The notes under the pieces were generated by a model, which did not search any database, was not told the DNA's origin, and saw nothing but the letters and a program-made list of their open reading frames with translations. DNA of 64,000 bases from CAWEPK01 sp963835595 (GTDB lineage Bacteria; Desulfobacterota; Syntrophorhabdia; Syntrophorhabdales; WCHB1-27), in the NCBI GenBank assembly GCA_963835595.1, contig CAWIGL010000002.1:744001-808000 (forward strand), in the 5' to 3' direction. The number at the start of each line of letters is the position of its first letter. Position 1 is the stretch's first letter. Made by a program: the position numbers and the translations under genes. Of the stretch, positions 1-8,281 are shown in pieces.

Positions 1-934
1 GCCCCTCCTTCAGTCTTGTCTTTGCGGCGTCCATCAGACGCGCTGCCGCATCAGGCTCCGGCGCGTTCATAACGATTATGATGCGCCTGCCTTCCAGCCT
101 CGCGCCCGTCCATGCGTCCCCTGTCCGCCCTATCCCCGCCCCGTCGAGCTTGTATGCCTTCCCGAAGGCGGCAAAGGCCTCGCGCGCCTTCCCTTCCGCC
201 GGGTAAGCGACAAGCAGCACGAAGGTCCGCTCCTTCCCCAAATCGTACCTGGCAAAAACGGCCTCCGTGTCCGGCGCCAGGCCGAGTATGTTCTCGTTCG
301 AGATGAAGCAGCGCTGGTTGAGCAGCACGTGGCTTCGCACGAACCTGGCGGTATCGGCTACCCGGCGCTCATCGGGCAGGGCCTGCATGAGCCGGGGAGG
401 CCCTCCCTCCTCGGCGACGGACGCGGCCAGCTTCCGGCCGATCTCGAGGACGGCCTCTTCCTGGTCCTTCCCCTCGCCTTCCCCGTAGATGCTGAAGAAC
501 CAGCGGCCTTTCCACAACCTGAGCATCCCTCCGCCGAACTCAGACCCCTGGCCGATGCGGGCTTCCGGGTCGTGCCTGTCCCACGCGAAGACGCCGAAGG
601 CGTCCTGGGGCGTCCCCATCGTGTAGGCTTCGGCGACGATCGCAGGACGGCCGGCCCTTTCGTAGCGCTGGACCGAAAGCGCCTTGTAATTGAAGGCTAT
701 GAAGACCTCGCCTGCGCCGTCGATGTAATCGAAGATGGCCCGCCCGCGATACTGCGCGGCCTCACCCGCCCTCATCCAGCCCCCCGCATCCGTAGGCCAT
801 ACGATTGTCCCGTCCATAGTCCCCTTCCGTCCGGCAAAGCCGGCCTGCGGCAGGAGAAAAAGGGCCGCGATAAGCGTTAAGAGCACCTTCCCGCCCACCC
901 AATTTACCGTCTGCCGACCTGTTCTCATCTCCAT
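1..934 (-). CDS. DUF6599 family exported protein (3' end cut by the window edge)
   Basis: The reverse strand is open from position 1 to a start at 934 (or an in-frame ATG at 928). The N terminus has basic residues, then a hydrophobic stretch (VLLTLIAALFLLPQAGFA), so it is probably exported or a lipoprotein-like periplasmic protein. A motif near residue 75 (IFDYIDGAGEVFIAFNY) resembles the aromatic/glycine-rich signature of DUF6599 proteins, whose function is unknown. It is followed by a globular region of about 230 residues with no cysteines suggesting metal binding. It sits 50 bp downstream of the AroE-like gene on the same strand and may be cotranscribed with it. The family call rests on motif recall only. 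Confidence 0.6.
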   Translation of the reverse strand, partial: MEMRTGRQTVNWVGGKVLLTLIAALFLLPQAGFAGRKGTMDGTIVWPTDAGGWMRAGEAAQYRGRAIFDYIDGAGEVFIAFNYKALSVQRYERAGRPAIVAEAYTMGTPQDAFGVFAWDRHDPEARIGQGSEFGGGMLRLWKGRWFFSIYGEGEGKDQEEAVLEIGRKLAASVAEEGGPPRLMQALPDERRVADTARFVRSHVLLNQRCFISNENILGLAPDTEAVFARYDLGKERTFVLLVAYPAEGKAREAFAAFGKAYKLDGAGIGRTGDAWTGARLEGRRIIIVMNAPEPDAAARLMDAAKTRLKEG

Positions 935-984
935 CCGCCTGCCTTTTGCGGCTTTTCACCACATATCGCCCCTATCGGCCGTCT

Positions 985-1800
985 TCAGGTCTCTATGTTT
1001 ATGCCCATGTGGCGGGCCATCATGGCGAATTGGCCCAGTGTCATCTCGTACCCCGTCTGGGTGCGGCAGCCCCGCTCCCGCGCGCCCAGGAGCCAGGGGG
1101 TGACGTCCGGCGCCGTCACCACGTCGGCAACGAAAGTGGAGGGGCCGAGGGTATCCAGGGGGAATGGCGTCCTTGCGTCCCCGTTCATGCCGAGGGGGGT
1201 TGCATTTACCGCCAGATCGAGGCCCGCGAGCGACGCGACCGTACCCGTGAGCGCCACTTGCGGATAGCGCGACGCAAGGAGAGCAAGCAGTCCGCGCTCT
1301 CTTTCGCCGTCGATATCGACCACGACGAGACTAGCCGCCCCTGCGCCGGCTATCGCATAGGCGATGGCGCCCCCTGCCCCTCCCGCGCCGAATACCGCCG
1401 CAGCCTTGCCTGCGGGGTCGAAGCCGTTGGTCTTCAGCGCCTCGATAAAGCCGAGGCCGTCCACCATGTCGCCTACGAGGAGCCCCCGGTCGGTCCTCCT
1501 GATGACGTTGACCGCGCCGAGGTCGCGCGCACGCGGTGAAAGCTCGTCCGCCTGCCTCGCCGCCTCCTGCTTGTGGGGGATGGTGACGACGCAGCCGGGG
1601 CAGTTGCCCCAGCCCCGCAGGAGCGCGAAGAAATGGCCCACATCGGGCGGAGGCACGTCGATAGTGACCATTACCGCGTCGATGCCCCTTTCCCTGAAGT
1701 ACCTGTTGAACGTGGTCGGGGATTTCACCTGGGCGGTCGGGTGGCCGATCATCGGATAGACGAGGGTGTGCCCGGAAGGGACCGGCAGGTCATCGTTCAT
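985..1800 (-). CDS. Shikimate dehydrogenase-like protein (AroE family)
   Basis: A 271-residue protein with the two-domain AroE layout. The substrate-binding half carries GHPTAQVKSPTTFN and VTIPHKQEA, where the Lys of the PHK motif is the expected catalytic residue. The NADP-binding half has the glycine-rich loop AVFGAGGAGGAIAYA. A C-terminal QTGYEMTLGQ segment matches the family ending. True AroE has an HSxSP motif; here it is QVKSP, as in AroE-like paralogs such as the RifI/SdhL group, so a role in aromatic biosynthesis is not assured. No other aro genes are nearby. An AT-rich TATAAT hexamer lies only about 8 nt before the ATG, and no clear ribosome-binding site is visible. Confidence 0.8.
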   Translation of the reverse strand: MNDDLPVPSGHTLVYPMIGHPTAQVKSPTTFNRYFRERGIDAVMVTIDVPPPDVGHFFALLRGWGNCPGCVVTIPHKQEAARQADELSPRARDLGAVNVIRRTDRGLLVGDMVDGLGFIEALKTNGFDPAGKAAAVFGAGGAGGAIAYAIAGAGAASLVVVDIDGERERGLLALLASRYPQVALTGTVASLAGLDLAVNATPLGMNGDARTPFPLDTLGPSTFVADVVTAPDVTPWLLGARERGCRTQTGYEMTLGQFAMMARHMGINIET

Positions 1801-1868
1801 GTTGCTCTATTATAACTCATGGGATGTAAAGACGCATAAGTGGCTATTCGAAGCGGGATGAGGGGTCG

Positions 1869-1897
1869 AAAAAAAGGCAGGGCCTTTCGGCCCTGCC
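1869..1897 (-). terminator. Rho-independent terminator of the PEP-CTERM gene
   Basis: A perfect 9-bp stem (GGCAGGGCC / GGCCCTGCC) with a 4-nt loop is followed on the reverse strand by seven U residues. It begins about 20 bp after the stop codon of the PEP-CTERM gene at 1919. Confidence 0.9.
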
Positions 1898-1918
1898 CCG
1901 TACGATCGTCCTCGCGGT

Positions 1919-2584
1919 CTACTTCCTGAACCTTCTCCTGAGCCCCACCATACCGAGCAGGCCGGGGGCCAGAAGGAGCACGCTGCCGGGCAGGGGCACC
2001 GCGCTTGGGCTCCCGCCGATGAACTCCTGGTTGACCGTATTGGTCGCCGTGTAGATCTGCATCGTCGAAAAATTCCACTTGCTGTAATCTACCTGGGCGG
2101 CCTGGGTCAGCCAGGTGGACTGCCCCTGGTCGGGGGTGGCGCCGGGGTTGAAAAGCTGCCATACGCCGAACTGGAGCTGCCCCTGGACGGTAAGCGACTG
2201 GCCCGGCATCTGCGCGATGAGCCATCCGGCCTCTTCGTATTTAAAATAGGCGTTGGGCTGGCTGCCGAACTTCGTCCCCGAAAGGTCCGTCGAAGGCCCG
2301 GCAAGGGTAGTCACGTTTACGCTGAAACTGGTCGGTACGTACGTGTTCGTGGCAATATCGTTGCAAATTACCGACTGGATGGTCGAGCTTACGCTGTTGC
2401 CTCCCGTGACCGACGCAGGTATGAAGCCGACGTACTCGCCCCCGTAGCTATGCGACCAATCGGGGACACCCACGTTCAGAACGGTGTCCGCGAGGGCCGC
2501 GCGGCCGCCCGCGAAACACAACGCGACCGCTATCGCCGCTGCCAACAAGACCTTTGCCGCTGCCCGTTTGCCCGATCTATCCAT
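1919..2584 (-). CDS. PEP-CTERM (VPLP-type) sorting-domain protein
   Basis: A 221-residue secreted protein. It has an N-terminal signal peptide (KVLLAAAIAVALCFAGG, cleavage likely after ALA near residue 32) and a C-terminal sorting signal starting VPLPGSVLLL, then a hydrophobic helix and a basic RRRFRK tail. This is the tripartite PEP-CTERM anchor recognised by exosortase/archaeosortase-type transpeptidases; the substrate is normally exported to the envelope and linked to exopolysaccharide production. The middle part (roughly 35-190) is rich in Asn, Thr, Ser, Tyr and Gly and is not recognised. A GGAGGA site lies 7 nt before the ATG. It is a single-gene unit with its own promoter, riboswitch leader and terminator. 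No exosortase gene is in the window. Confidence 0.85.
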   Translation of the reverse strand: MDRSGKRAAAKVLLAAAIAVALCFAGGRAALADTVLNVGVPDWSHSYGGEYVGFIPASVTGGNSVSSTIQSVICNDIATNTYVPTSFSVNVTTLAGPSTDLSGTKFGSQPNAYFKYEEAGWLIAQMPGQSLTVQGQLQFGVWQLFNPGATPDQGQSTWLTQAAQVDYSKWNFSTMQIYTATNTVNQEFIGGSPSAVPLPGSVLLLAPGLLGMVGLRRRFRK

Positions 2585-2609
2585 GACGTCATCCTCCGGT
2601 CTTTTTTAT

Positions 2610-2685
2610 CTGGCAACCAGGCTGTCTACGGGAGATCCTTGGCTTTCCGTCCTACCCTCGCGGATAGTTTGGCTTTGGCAGTAAT
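2610..2685 (-). promoter_or_regulatory. Candidate c-di-GMP-I (GEMM) riboswitch in the leader of the PEP-CTERM gene
   Basis: On the reverse strand the leader reads GCCAAAGCCAAAC, then a 6-bp hairpin CTATCC-GCGA-GGGTAG capped by a GNRA tetraloop, then GGACGGAAAGCC (tetraloop receptor, canonical GGACGCAAAGCC), a second hairpin (GGATCT...AGAC) and a closing CCTGGTTGCC. This order matches the GEMM-I fold. No U-run hairpin separates it from the Shine-Dalgarno, so control may be translational. GEMM variants can bind c-di-GMP or cGAMP, and the sequence alone does not decide which. Confidence 0.75.
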
Positions 2686-2701
2686 ACTATGTCCGACATC
2701 T

Positions 2702-2730
2702 ATGATATACGTTGTAATACGGAATGTCAA
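2702..2730 (-). promoter_or_regulatory. Sigma-70-type promoter for the riboswitch/PEP-CTERM transcript
   Basis: The reverse strand has TTGACA, a 17-bp spacer and TATCAT, which puts the transcription start near 2695, just upstream of the riboswitch aptamer. Both boxes and spacing are near consensus. Confidence 0.75.
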
Positions 2731-2915
2731 GAACTTTTTTCAAAAAATTTTAATGTCGGTCCTGGATGGGCCTTCCGACCGCTTACGATCCTGGGCCGGG
2801 CGGCTCAAAGACGCAAAGCCGCGATGCCCGTAAGAAATAGAGAGGGGGGGTGTTGTGTTGCGGGGAGCGATCAGGGGGGCCGGGCGATAGGGATAGCGTT
2901 CCGGCCAGCTCGATA

Positions 2916-2931
2916 TGTTTCACGAGAAACA
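2916..2931. promoter_or_regulatory. parS-like ParB-binding palindrome
   Basis: TGTTTCACGAGAAACA matches the widely conserved chromosomal parS palindrome TGTTTCACGTGAAACA at 15 of 16 positions. It lies in the non-coding gap between the PEP-CTERM and gamma-glutamyltransferase genes. No parA/parB genes are in the window, so function is inferred from the motif only. Confidence 0.5.
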
Positions 2932-2986
2932 TTTTACGGGCGGGGCGTTGTCCGCTGCCGGATTTATGGCCTCCGGGCGGGCCGGA

Positions 2987-4912
2987 TCACCAGCCGACTG
3001 CCCCGCCGTCCTTTCGATGGTCTGAGCCGGCGCGGTAAAAACCGTTGACGGGCTTCTCTCCGTCCTTGTCCGCCACGTCCGGCCCGGACGGAGGCTCATC
3101 GGCGTAAGGGGTGAACATGATCGCCTGGTAGCCGCCGACCCTGCTTCCATCCGTCGGGAGCACGTTGTGGCCCATCCCCTGCATCGCCTCCGCCATCGTG
3201 CCGCCGCCCTGAACAGGCATGTTGAACAACTGCGACTCAAGGAAAAGCTCGTTCGAGACCTCGTTGTGGTAGAAGCGGGCCATGTCCGTGGCTGCCTGGA
3301 GGTTCGCGCCGAGGTCGAGGACGTTCACAAGCACCTGCTCGTGCCCCTGCGGCTGCATGTCCCCTCCCATCACGCCCAACGTCATGAGGGGCCTGCCGTC
3401 CTTCATGACGAACCCTGCGGATATCGTGTTGTATGGGCGCTTGTGCGGCCTTATGGTGTTGAGGTGACCAGGGTCAAGGGTGAACTGCGCGCCCCGGTTG
3501 TTGAGGACGAAGCCGTATCCAGGCACGGTGACGCCCGTCCCGAAGGCAGTGAAATTGCTGTTGACCCAGGATACCATATTGCCCCACCGGTCGGCAGTCG
3601 TAAGGTAGATCGTGTCCGCGTCGCGGCTCAGCTTGACCGTGGGGGCAGGCGTCAGGGCCGGCCCGTTCAGCCGGACCTTCCCGCAGAGCGTCGCCGCATG
3701 ATCCTTCGAGATGAGCTTTTTGAAAAGCTCCTGCTGTCCAGCGTCCCAACCCCTTGGGTCGGAGTTGTACTTATAGAGGTCGATATAGGCGAGCTTCTTC
3801 GCCTCGACGAGGAGGTGCCAGTACCTGGGGTCCTGCGGCCCCAGGTCCGCCAGCGACCTCCCCTGCGCCCAAACGGGCACGCAGACTTCCAGGATATTCA
3901 TGATCTCCAGGGTGTTCCAGGCCTGGGAGGGCGCCATCGTCTCGTAAACATCGTAGCCGTGGTAGTTGGTCGTCGGCGGGTTGACCCACTCGCCGTAATA
4001 GCCCGCGAGGTCCTCCATAGTCATCGTGCCGCCGAGGGCGCGCGACTTGGCCACGATGGCCTGCGCGATCTCCCCCTTGTAGAAGACATCGCGGCCGTGC
4101 TGCTGGAGGAGGCGGAAGGTGCGGGCGAGGTCGGGGTTGCGGAAGATATCCCCCGGCTTCGGCGGCTTCCCGTTCACGTACCACGTCTTGACTGAATCGG
4201 GATCGGGTCCGGCGCAGCCGCCCTTCGGCGTGCAATCGACCGCGTTCGGGAGCCGCCAGATGCCCCCGATCACCTCCGAGACCGGGAAGCCTCCTTCCGC
4301 GTAGTCGATGGCCGGCTGCAAGACCTCTTTAAAAGTCATCGTCCCGAATTTCTTGAGCGCCTCTTCCCACCCCCAGGCCGCGCTGGGGACAGGCGCGGAG
4401 AGTATCCCGTGGACGGGCATACCCGACCCGTATCCCCAGTTCTTCGGGTCGTAGAAATAGCCGAGGCCGTTATAGCGCGCGACGGTGGCCCCCGTGGGCG
4501 CCACACCTCCCGCGTTGAGCTGGTAGAGCTTTTTATCTTTCGCGATGTAGAAGATGGCGAAGAGGTCGCCGCCGACGCCGACGCTCATCGGCTCCACCAG
4601 GTTGAGGACGGCAGCAGCCGCAACTGCCGCGTCGATCGCATTCCCGCCTGCCATGAGGACCCTCAAGCCCGCCTGGGCTGCAAGGGGCTGGCTCGTCGCG
4701 ACGATCCCGTTGCGGGCCATCACCTCCGAGCGGCCCTGGGCGAGCCAGCCCGCCGGCCGGTCTCCCCTCGCTGCCTTGCACCAGGGCGCTTGCGCGCCTT
4801 CAGCGCAGGGCTTGACAGGCGATTCGGCAAGGCACGCCAGCGGCACGAGCAAGAAGGCAGCGAGCAAGAAGGCGCATGAGACGAGGGGCCACATTGCCTG
4901 GTTTATGGACAT
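2987..4912 (-). CDS. ggt: Gamma-glutamyltransferase
   Basis: A 641-residue N-terminal-nucleophile hydrolase that transfers or hydrolyses gamma-glutamyl groups of glutathione and similar peptides in the periplasm. The ATG at 4912 is chosen because an AGGAGGG site lies 5 nt upstream and a signal peptide follows (WPLVSCAFLLAAFLLVPLACLA). The family opening NGIVATSQPLAA and GGNAIDAAVAAA are present. The self-cleavage threonine should be the Thr in DADTIYLTTAD (about residue 430), followed by the small-subunit motif NSNFTAFGTGV. The glycine pair of the substrate loop reads GVMGGDMQPQGH. It is a lone gene between unrelated neighbours. The C terminus (last 35 residues) is charged and not conserved in my recollection. 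Confidence 0.9.
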   Translation of the reverse strand: MSINQAMWPLVSCAFLLAAFLLVPLACLAESPVKPCAEGAQAPWCKAARGDRPAGWLAQGRSEVMARNGIVATSQPLAAQAGLRVLMAGGNAIDAAVAAAAVLNLVEPMSVGVGGDLFAIFYIAKDKKLYQLNAGGVAPTGATVARYNGLGYFYDPKNWGYGSGMPVHGILSAPVPSAAWGWEEALKKFGTMTFKEVLQPAIDYAEGGFPVSEVIGGIWRLPNAVDCTPKGGCAGPDPDSVKTWYVNGKPPKPGDIFRNPDLARTFRLLQQHGRDVFYKGEIAQAIVAKSRALGGTMTMEDLAGYYGEWVNPPTTNYHGYDVYETMAPSQAWNTLEIMNILEVCVPVWAQGRSLADLGPQDPRYWHLLVEAKKLAYIDLYKYNSDPRGWDAGQQELFKKLISKDHAATLCGKVRLNGPALTPAPTVKLSRDADTIYLTTADRWGNMVSWVNSNFTAFGTGVTVPGYGFVLNNRGAQFTLDPGHLNTIRPHKRPYNTISAGFVMKDGRPLMTLGVMGGDMQPQGHEQVLVNVLDLGANLQAATDMARFYHNEVSNELFLESQLFNMPVQGGGTMAEAMQGMGHNVLPTDGSRVGGYQAIMFTPYADEPPSGPDVADKDGEKPVNGFYRAGSDHRKDGGAVGW

Positions 4913-5179
4913 GGTCACCCTCCTCGCGTTCTGACATACAAAATGCTGGATCGATGGGAATGCTTCGGAAAAGGTAATCTTATCCGCACGGGCAGTCAAG
5001 GTAAAAATCGGTCCTTGAACGATACCGCGTCTTCCGATCCGCTGTGGCTCGGAAGGGAACGCGGCGTCGGAACGATTCATCCTTGACTGGCAGGATCAAT
5101 CTCCCTATACTCCTTCTCATGGCTGCGGCCCTTTTCGTAGGCTTTTGCAGATAGGACCGCCCTTACAGGCGATTGACCA

Positions 5180-6434
5180 ATGGCCGAAGCATCGAGGGAA
5201 TTCCAGATTTTTGCCAAGCCGGCCGGTGCCGTCTGCAACCTGGCCTGCCGCTATTGTTATTACGCCGGAAAGGAGCCTCCACGGCAACGATGGGTCTTTC
5301 GCAATGGCGGACGACGTGCTTGAGGCGTATATCCGGCAGCACATAGACGCCTCCCCTTCCCCGGAGGTCAGGTTTTCCTGGCACGGCGGGGAGCCGACCG
5401 TCCTCGGGCTCGATTATTTCAGGAAGATCGTCGCCCTCCAGCGCAAATACGGACGGCCCGGCAGGACCATCGCGAACGGCATTCAAACGAACGCAACGCT
5501 CCTCGACGAGGAATGGTGCCGTTTCCTTGCTGCGGAAGGCTTTTCGGCGGGCGTTAGCCTCGACGGTCCTGCAAGGCTGCACGACCAATGCCGCGTGACC
5601 GGGAATGGGGCGCCGACGCACGAGCGGGCAATGCGCGGGTACGCGCTCCTGCGGCAGCACAACGTCCCCTGCGACGTGCTCTGCGTGGTGCATAGCGGGA
5701 ACGTCCGGCATCCCATCGAGGTGTACCGGTTCCTGAAGGGAATAGGCGCCCGGTACATCGGGTTTCTGCCCCTGGTCGAGCCTGCGGCCGGCGGGCGCGG
5801 CGCAAGCGGCCTCACGGTGCCGTCCGACACCTTCGGCCGTTTCCTGTGCGCCATTTTCGACGAGTGGCTGGAAAGCGACATAGGGCGCGTCAGGGTGCAG
5901 ACCTTCGAGGAGGCGGTCGCGGCGGCTCTCGGCCGTGAGCACGGCCTCTGCGTCTTCAGGAAGACCTGCGGCGACATCCCCGTCGTCGAGCATAACGGCA
6001 ACTTCTTTCCCTGCGATCACTTCGTCGATGCGGGGAACCGCCTGGGGAACATCATGGAAACCCCGCTGGTCGATTTGCTGGAAAGCCCCGGCCAGAGGGC
6101 CTTCGGAAACGCCAAGCTGGACCGTTTGCCCCGCTTCTGCAAGTCCTGCGAGTTCCTGGAGATGTGCAACGGCGGCTGTCCCAAGGACCGCATCCTGCGA
6201 ACGCCGGACGGAGAGGACGGCCTCAACTACCTATGCGACGGATATAAGCGCTTCTTCACCCATTGCAGCCCCTTCGTCGCGCAGGTTGCGGCGCTCTCGG
6301 CGATGCGCCACGTCGAAGGCGGGAGGGCGCCGGCGCCCCCTGCGGCCATGCGAGGCGCCGCGAAACCGGGGCGCAACGACCCTTGCCCGTGCGGCAGCGG
6401 CCGGAAGTACAAGAAATGCTGCATGGGCAAATGA
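5180..6434 (+). CDS. Anaerobic sulfatase-maturating-enzyme-like radical SAM/SPASM protein with SEC-C tail (frameshifted)
   Basis: The gene reads from ATG 5180 (MAEASREFQIFAKPAG) through the radical-SAM motif CNLACRYCYY, then needs a +1 shift between about 5262 and 5292 to continue as ADDVLEAYIRQ, SWHGGEPTVLGLDYF and the SPASM cysteine region (FPCDHF, CKSCEFLEMCNGGCPKDR). Repaired length is about 417 residues. The last 20 residues form a SEC-C zinc motif (PCPCGSGRKYKKCC). The family uses S-adenosylmethionine and three 4Fe-4S clusters to convert an active-site Cys or Ser of sulfatases to formylglycine. No sulfatase is in the window, so the target is unknown. One extra base breaks the frame; sequence error or a pseudogene are both possible. 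Confidence 0.8.
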
Positions 6435-6472
6435 AGGACGCGGGTCCGGTCCCGGCCGCAAGCCTTACGCCC

Positions 6473-7351
6473 CTACGTCTTCAGCTTCTCTTTCAGGAAG
6501 GCTATCGTGCGCTTCCACGCAAGGTCGGCGGCCGCCTTATTGTAACGGGCAGGGTTCGTGTCGTTGTTGAAGGCGTGCTGCGCCCCTTCGTACATGTAGA
6601 GCCTGTAATCGACGTGGGCATTCTTGAGGGCCTCGACGTACGCCGGTATCCCCTGGTCGATAGCCTCGTCGAGGCCCGCGTAATGGAGAAGCAAAGACGC
6701 CTTTATCCCTGGGACGTCCTCGGAAGCCGGCTGCCTTCCGTAGTACGGGACCGCCGCAGTCACGTCGGGCGAATGTACGGCAAGCTGGTTGGCCATGCCT
6801 CCGCCCCAGCAGAAACCGACGACGCCGACCTTGCCCGTGGACATCGGGCTCGTCTTCAGGTATTCGACTGCGGCGATGAAATTCTTTATCGTCGATTGCT
6901 GGTCGAGCTGTCCCATGAGGGCTATCGCCTTGTTCTCGTCCGCAGGGGTGCCCCCGAAAGGCGAGAGGGCATCGGGGGCAAGGGCCAGGAAGCCTTCCAG
7001 GGCCACGCGTCTCGTCACGTCCGCTATGTGCGCGTTGAGCCCCCTGTTCTCGCTGATCACGAGTACCCCCGGCAGCTTTGCGTCTCCCTTCGGCCTTGCC
7101 AGCTTGGCGCTGATCTCACCAGTCGCGCCCTTGTACTTGATATCCTCCGTATAAAGGCGGGGGTCGTCCTTCGGTACGATGTCTGCCATGGCGTGCCTCC
7201 TTTCCAATGAGACGAGAAGTGCGCTCGCAGCCGAGGCCCCTCCGGCCAGGACGGACAGCCTCTTGAGGAATGCCCGGCGATCGAGCAGCCCGTGAGCGTA
7301 ACTATCGTACGGCTCGATGGCCCTTTTGCCCGGTCTCTTCTCCATATCCAT
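6473..7351 (-). CDS. Dienelactone hydrolase family protein, exported
   Basis: A 292-residue alpha/beta hydrolase. The nucleophile elbow is GFCWGG (Cys about residue 172, Cys instead of Ser as in classical dienelactone hydrolases). The late motif EGAQHAFNND supplies the catalytic His, and an Asp in GLDEAID is the likely acid. The N terminus has RRAFLKRLSVLAGGASAASALLV, a twin-arginine-like leader (RRAFLKR), so it is probably exported. Such exported versions are common and their true substrates are mostly unknown. It lies about 40 bp downstream of the riboflavin kinase gene on the same strand. Confidence 0.85.
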   Translation of the reverse strand: MDMEKRPGKRAIEPYDSYAHGLLDRRAFLKRLSVLAGGASAASALLVSLERRHAMADIVPKDDPRLYTEDIKYKGATGEISAKLARPKGDAKLPGVLVISENRGLNAHIADVTRRVALEGFLALAPDALSPFGGTPADENKAIALMGQLDQQSTIKNFIAAVEYLKTSPMSTGKVGVVGFCWGGGMANQLAVHSPDVTAAVPYYGRQPASEDVPGIKASLLLHYAGLDEAIDQGIPAYVEALKNAHVDYRLYMYEGAQHAFNNDTNPARYNKAAADLAWKRTIAFLKEKLKT

Positions 7352-7390
7352 TCTCCTTTTTTAATCCGAAAAACACCGCAGGTCAAGCGG

Positions 7391-7822
7391 CTATGAAACC
7401 TTCAGCTCCACCTCTATCCCGTCGCCATCACCGATCCCCAGCGCCTGCTTCAGATGCACCGGCGCGATGATCTCAAGCACGTCCTCTGGGTAGTTCGCCG
7501 CGAGGGGGAGTATCGCTGCGCAAGTATATCGCCCTGCCACCGTCCCCTCGAACAGGAGGGCCTCGCAGAACCCCTGCTCGGCCGGGATGATCCTCCTGCC
7601 GGTCCCTCTTTTCAATGCCTTCTGGATTTCCGGGTCATCGAGCCTGACGTTGAGCGTACCGCAATACGGAGAAAAACTGAGATTTTTTGCAAGCTGATCG
7701 GTTACCCACGGTATGGCAAGAAAGGAGGCCGACACCCCCAGGCCGCTTACGACCGTGCCGGCGGCCCTTACGGTTGCCTTGCTTTTCCGGCAGCCTGCGC
7801 TGTCAGGCCCGGTCTTTTTCAC
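7391..7822 (-). CDS. CTP-dependent riboflavin kinase-like protein (archaeal RibK/DUF120 type)
   Basis: About 143 residues if read from the GTG at 7822, which has an AGGGGG site upstream; the open frame continues further upstream but that part has no conserved character. Residues from about 25 onward match the archaeal RibK fold: GTVVSGLGVSASF, SFSPYCGTLNVRL (the PYxGTLNVRL signature), GRRIIPAEQGF, and the final block DVLEIIAPVHLKQALGIGDGDGIEVEL. Archaeal RibK phosphorylates riboflavin to FMN with CTP as donor. In bacteria this domain also occurs alone or fused to regulators, so an FMN-making role is likely but not certain. Confidence 0.75.
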   Translation of the reverse strand: MKKTGPDSAGCRKSKATVRAAGTVVSGLGVSASFLAIPWVTDQLAKNLSFSPYCGTLNVRLDDPEIQKALKRGTGRRIIPAEQGFCEALLFEGTVAGRYTCAAILPLAANYPEDVLEIIAPVHLKQALGIGDGDGIEVELKVS

Positions 7823-8203
7823 GATGAGGCCCCCTATCCCACAGCCGTGCACGCTGCCATCGTTGCCCCTCACAATCCGCGAGCCTTTCCCTTCGGGGTT
7901 TCTTTTCCGCCAAGGATCGCCCCCAAGAATATGTTTGTTTACGGCAAGCCTTTTGTCAAGCGTTTTTCCCTGAGCTCCTGGGTTTATCTTACCCTCGTTG
8001 CCCTCGGAAAAAATCTCCCTCAAGCCTCGCCGGCCGTTTTTCCGACATGGGCCGAGGCCGCGTAAGGGGCAGGGGCCGGGATTCGCTGCCGGTGAAGGTC
8101 CCCATGCGCAACATATCGCGTGTCGTGCACAGGATATTAATCCGCCGGGATCGCCAAAAGCGGTCAAGTGCTTGATACCTGCCACCCCTTCACGGTTTTC
8201 GGG
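7823..8203. other. Intergenic region upstream of two divergent genes
   Basis: About 380 bp between the riboflavin kinase start and the sigma-54-type promoter of the flavoprotein gene. I looked for FMN-riboswitch features in the riboflavin kinase leader and found none, and saw no clear sigma-70 promoter or convincing small gene. Confidence 0.4.
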
Positions 8204-8219
8204 GGGCATGTCTTTTGCT
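8204..8219 (+). promoter_or_regulatory. Sigma-54 (-24/-12) promoter of the flavoprotein gene
   Basis: GGGCATGTCTTTTGCT matches TGGCAYR-N4-TTGCW at all fixed positions except the first. The transcription start would be near 8231, about 50 nt before the ATG at 8282. A sigma-54 activator gene lies downstream at 10451. Confidence 0.7.
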
Positions 8220-8281
8220 ATAAACAACGTTAATTGGCATGGTAGTCTTTGCATCATTCAAATAGCAAAAGGGAGGGTGAG

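Noticed and set aside
2810..2835. A forward-strand GACGCAAAGCC, a hallmark of GEMM riboswitches.
   Set aside because: No GNRA-capped hairpin precedes it and no forward gene follows; probably chance or a relic.
7823..8250. N-terminal extension of the riboflavin kinase to about 288 residues.
   Set aside because: The added part is low-complexity, lacks family motifs, and a GTG with a good ribosome site exists at 7822.
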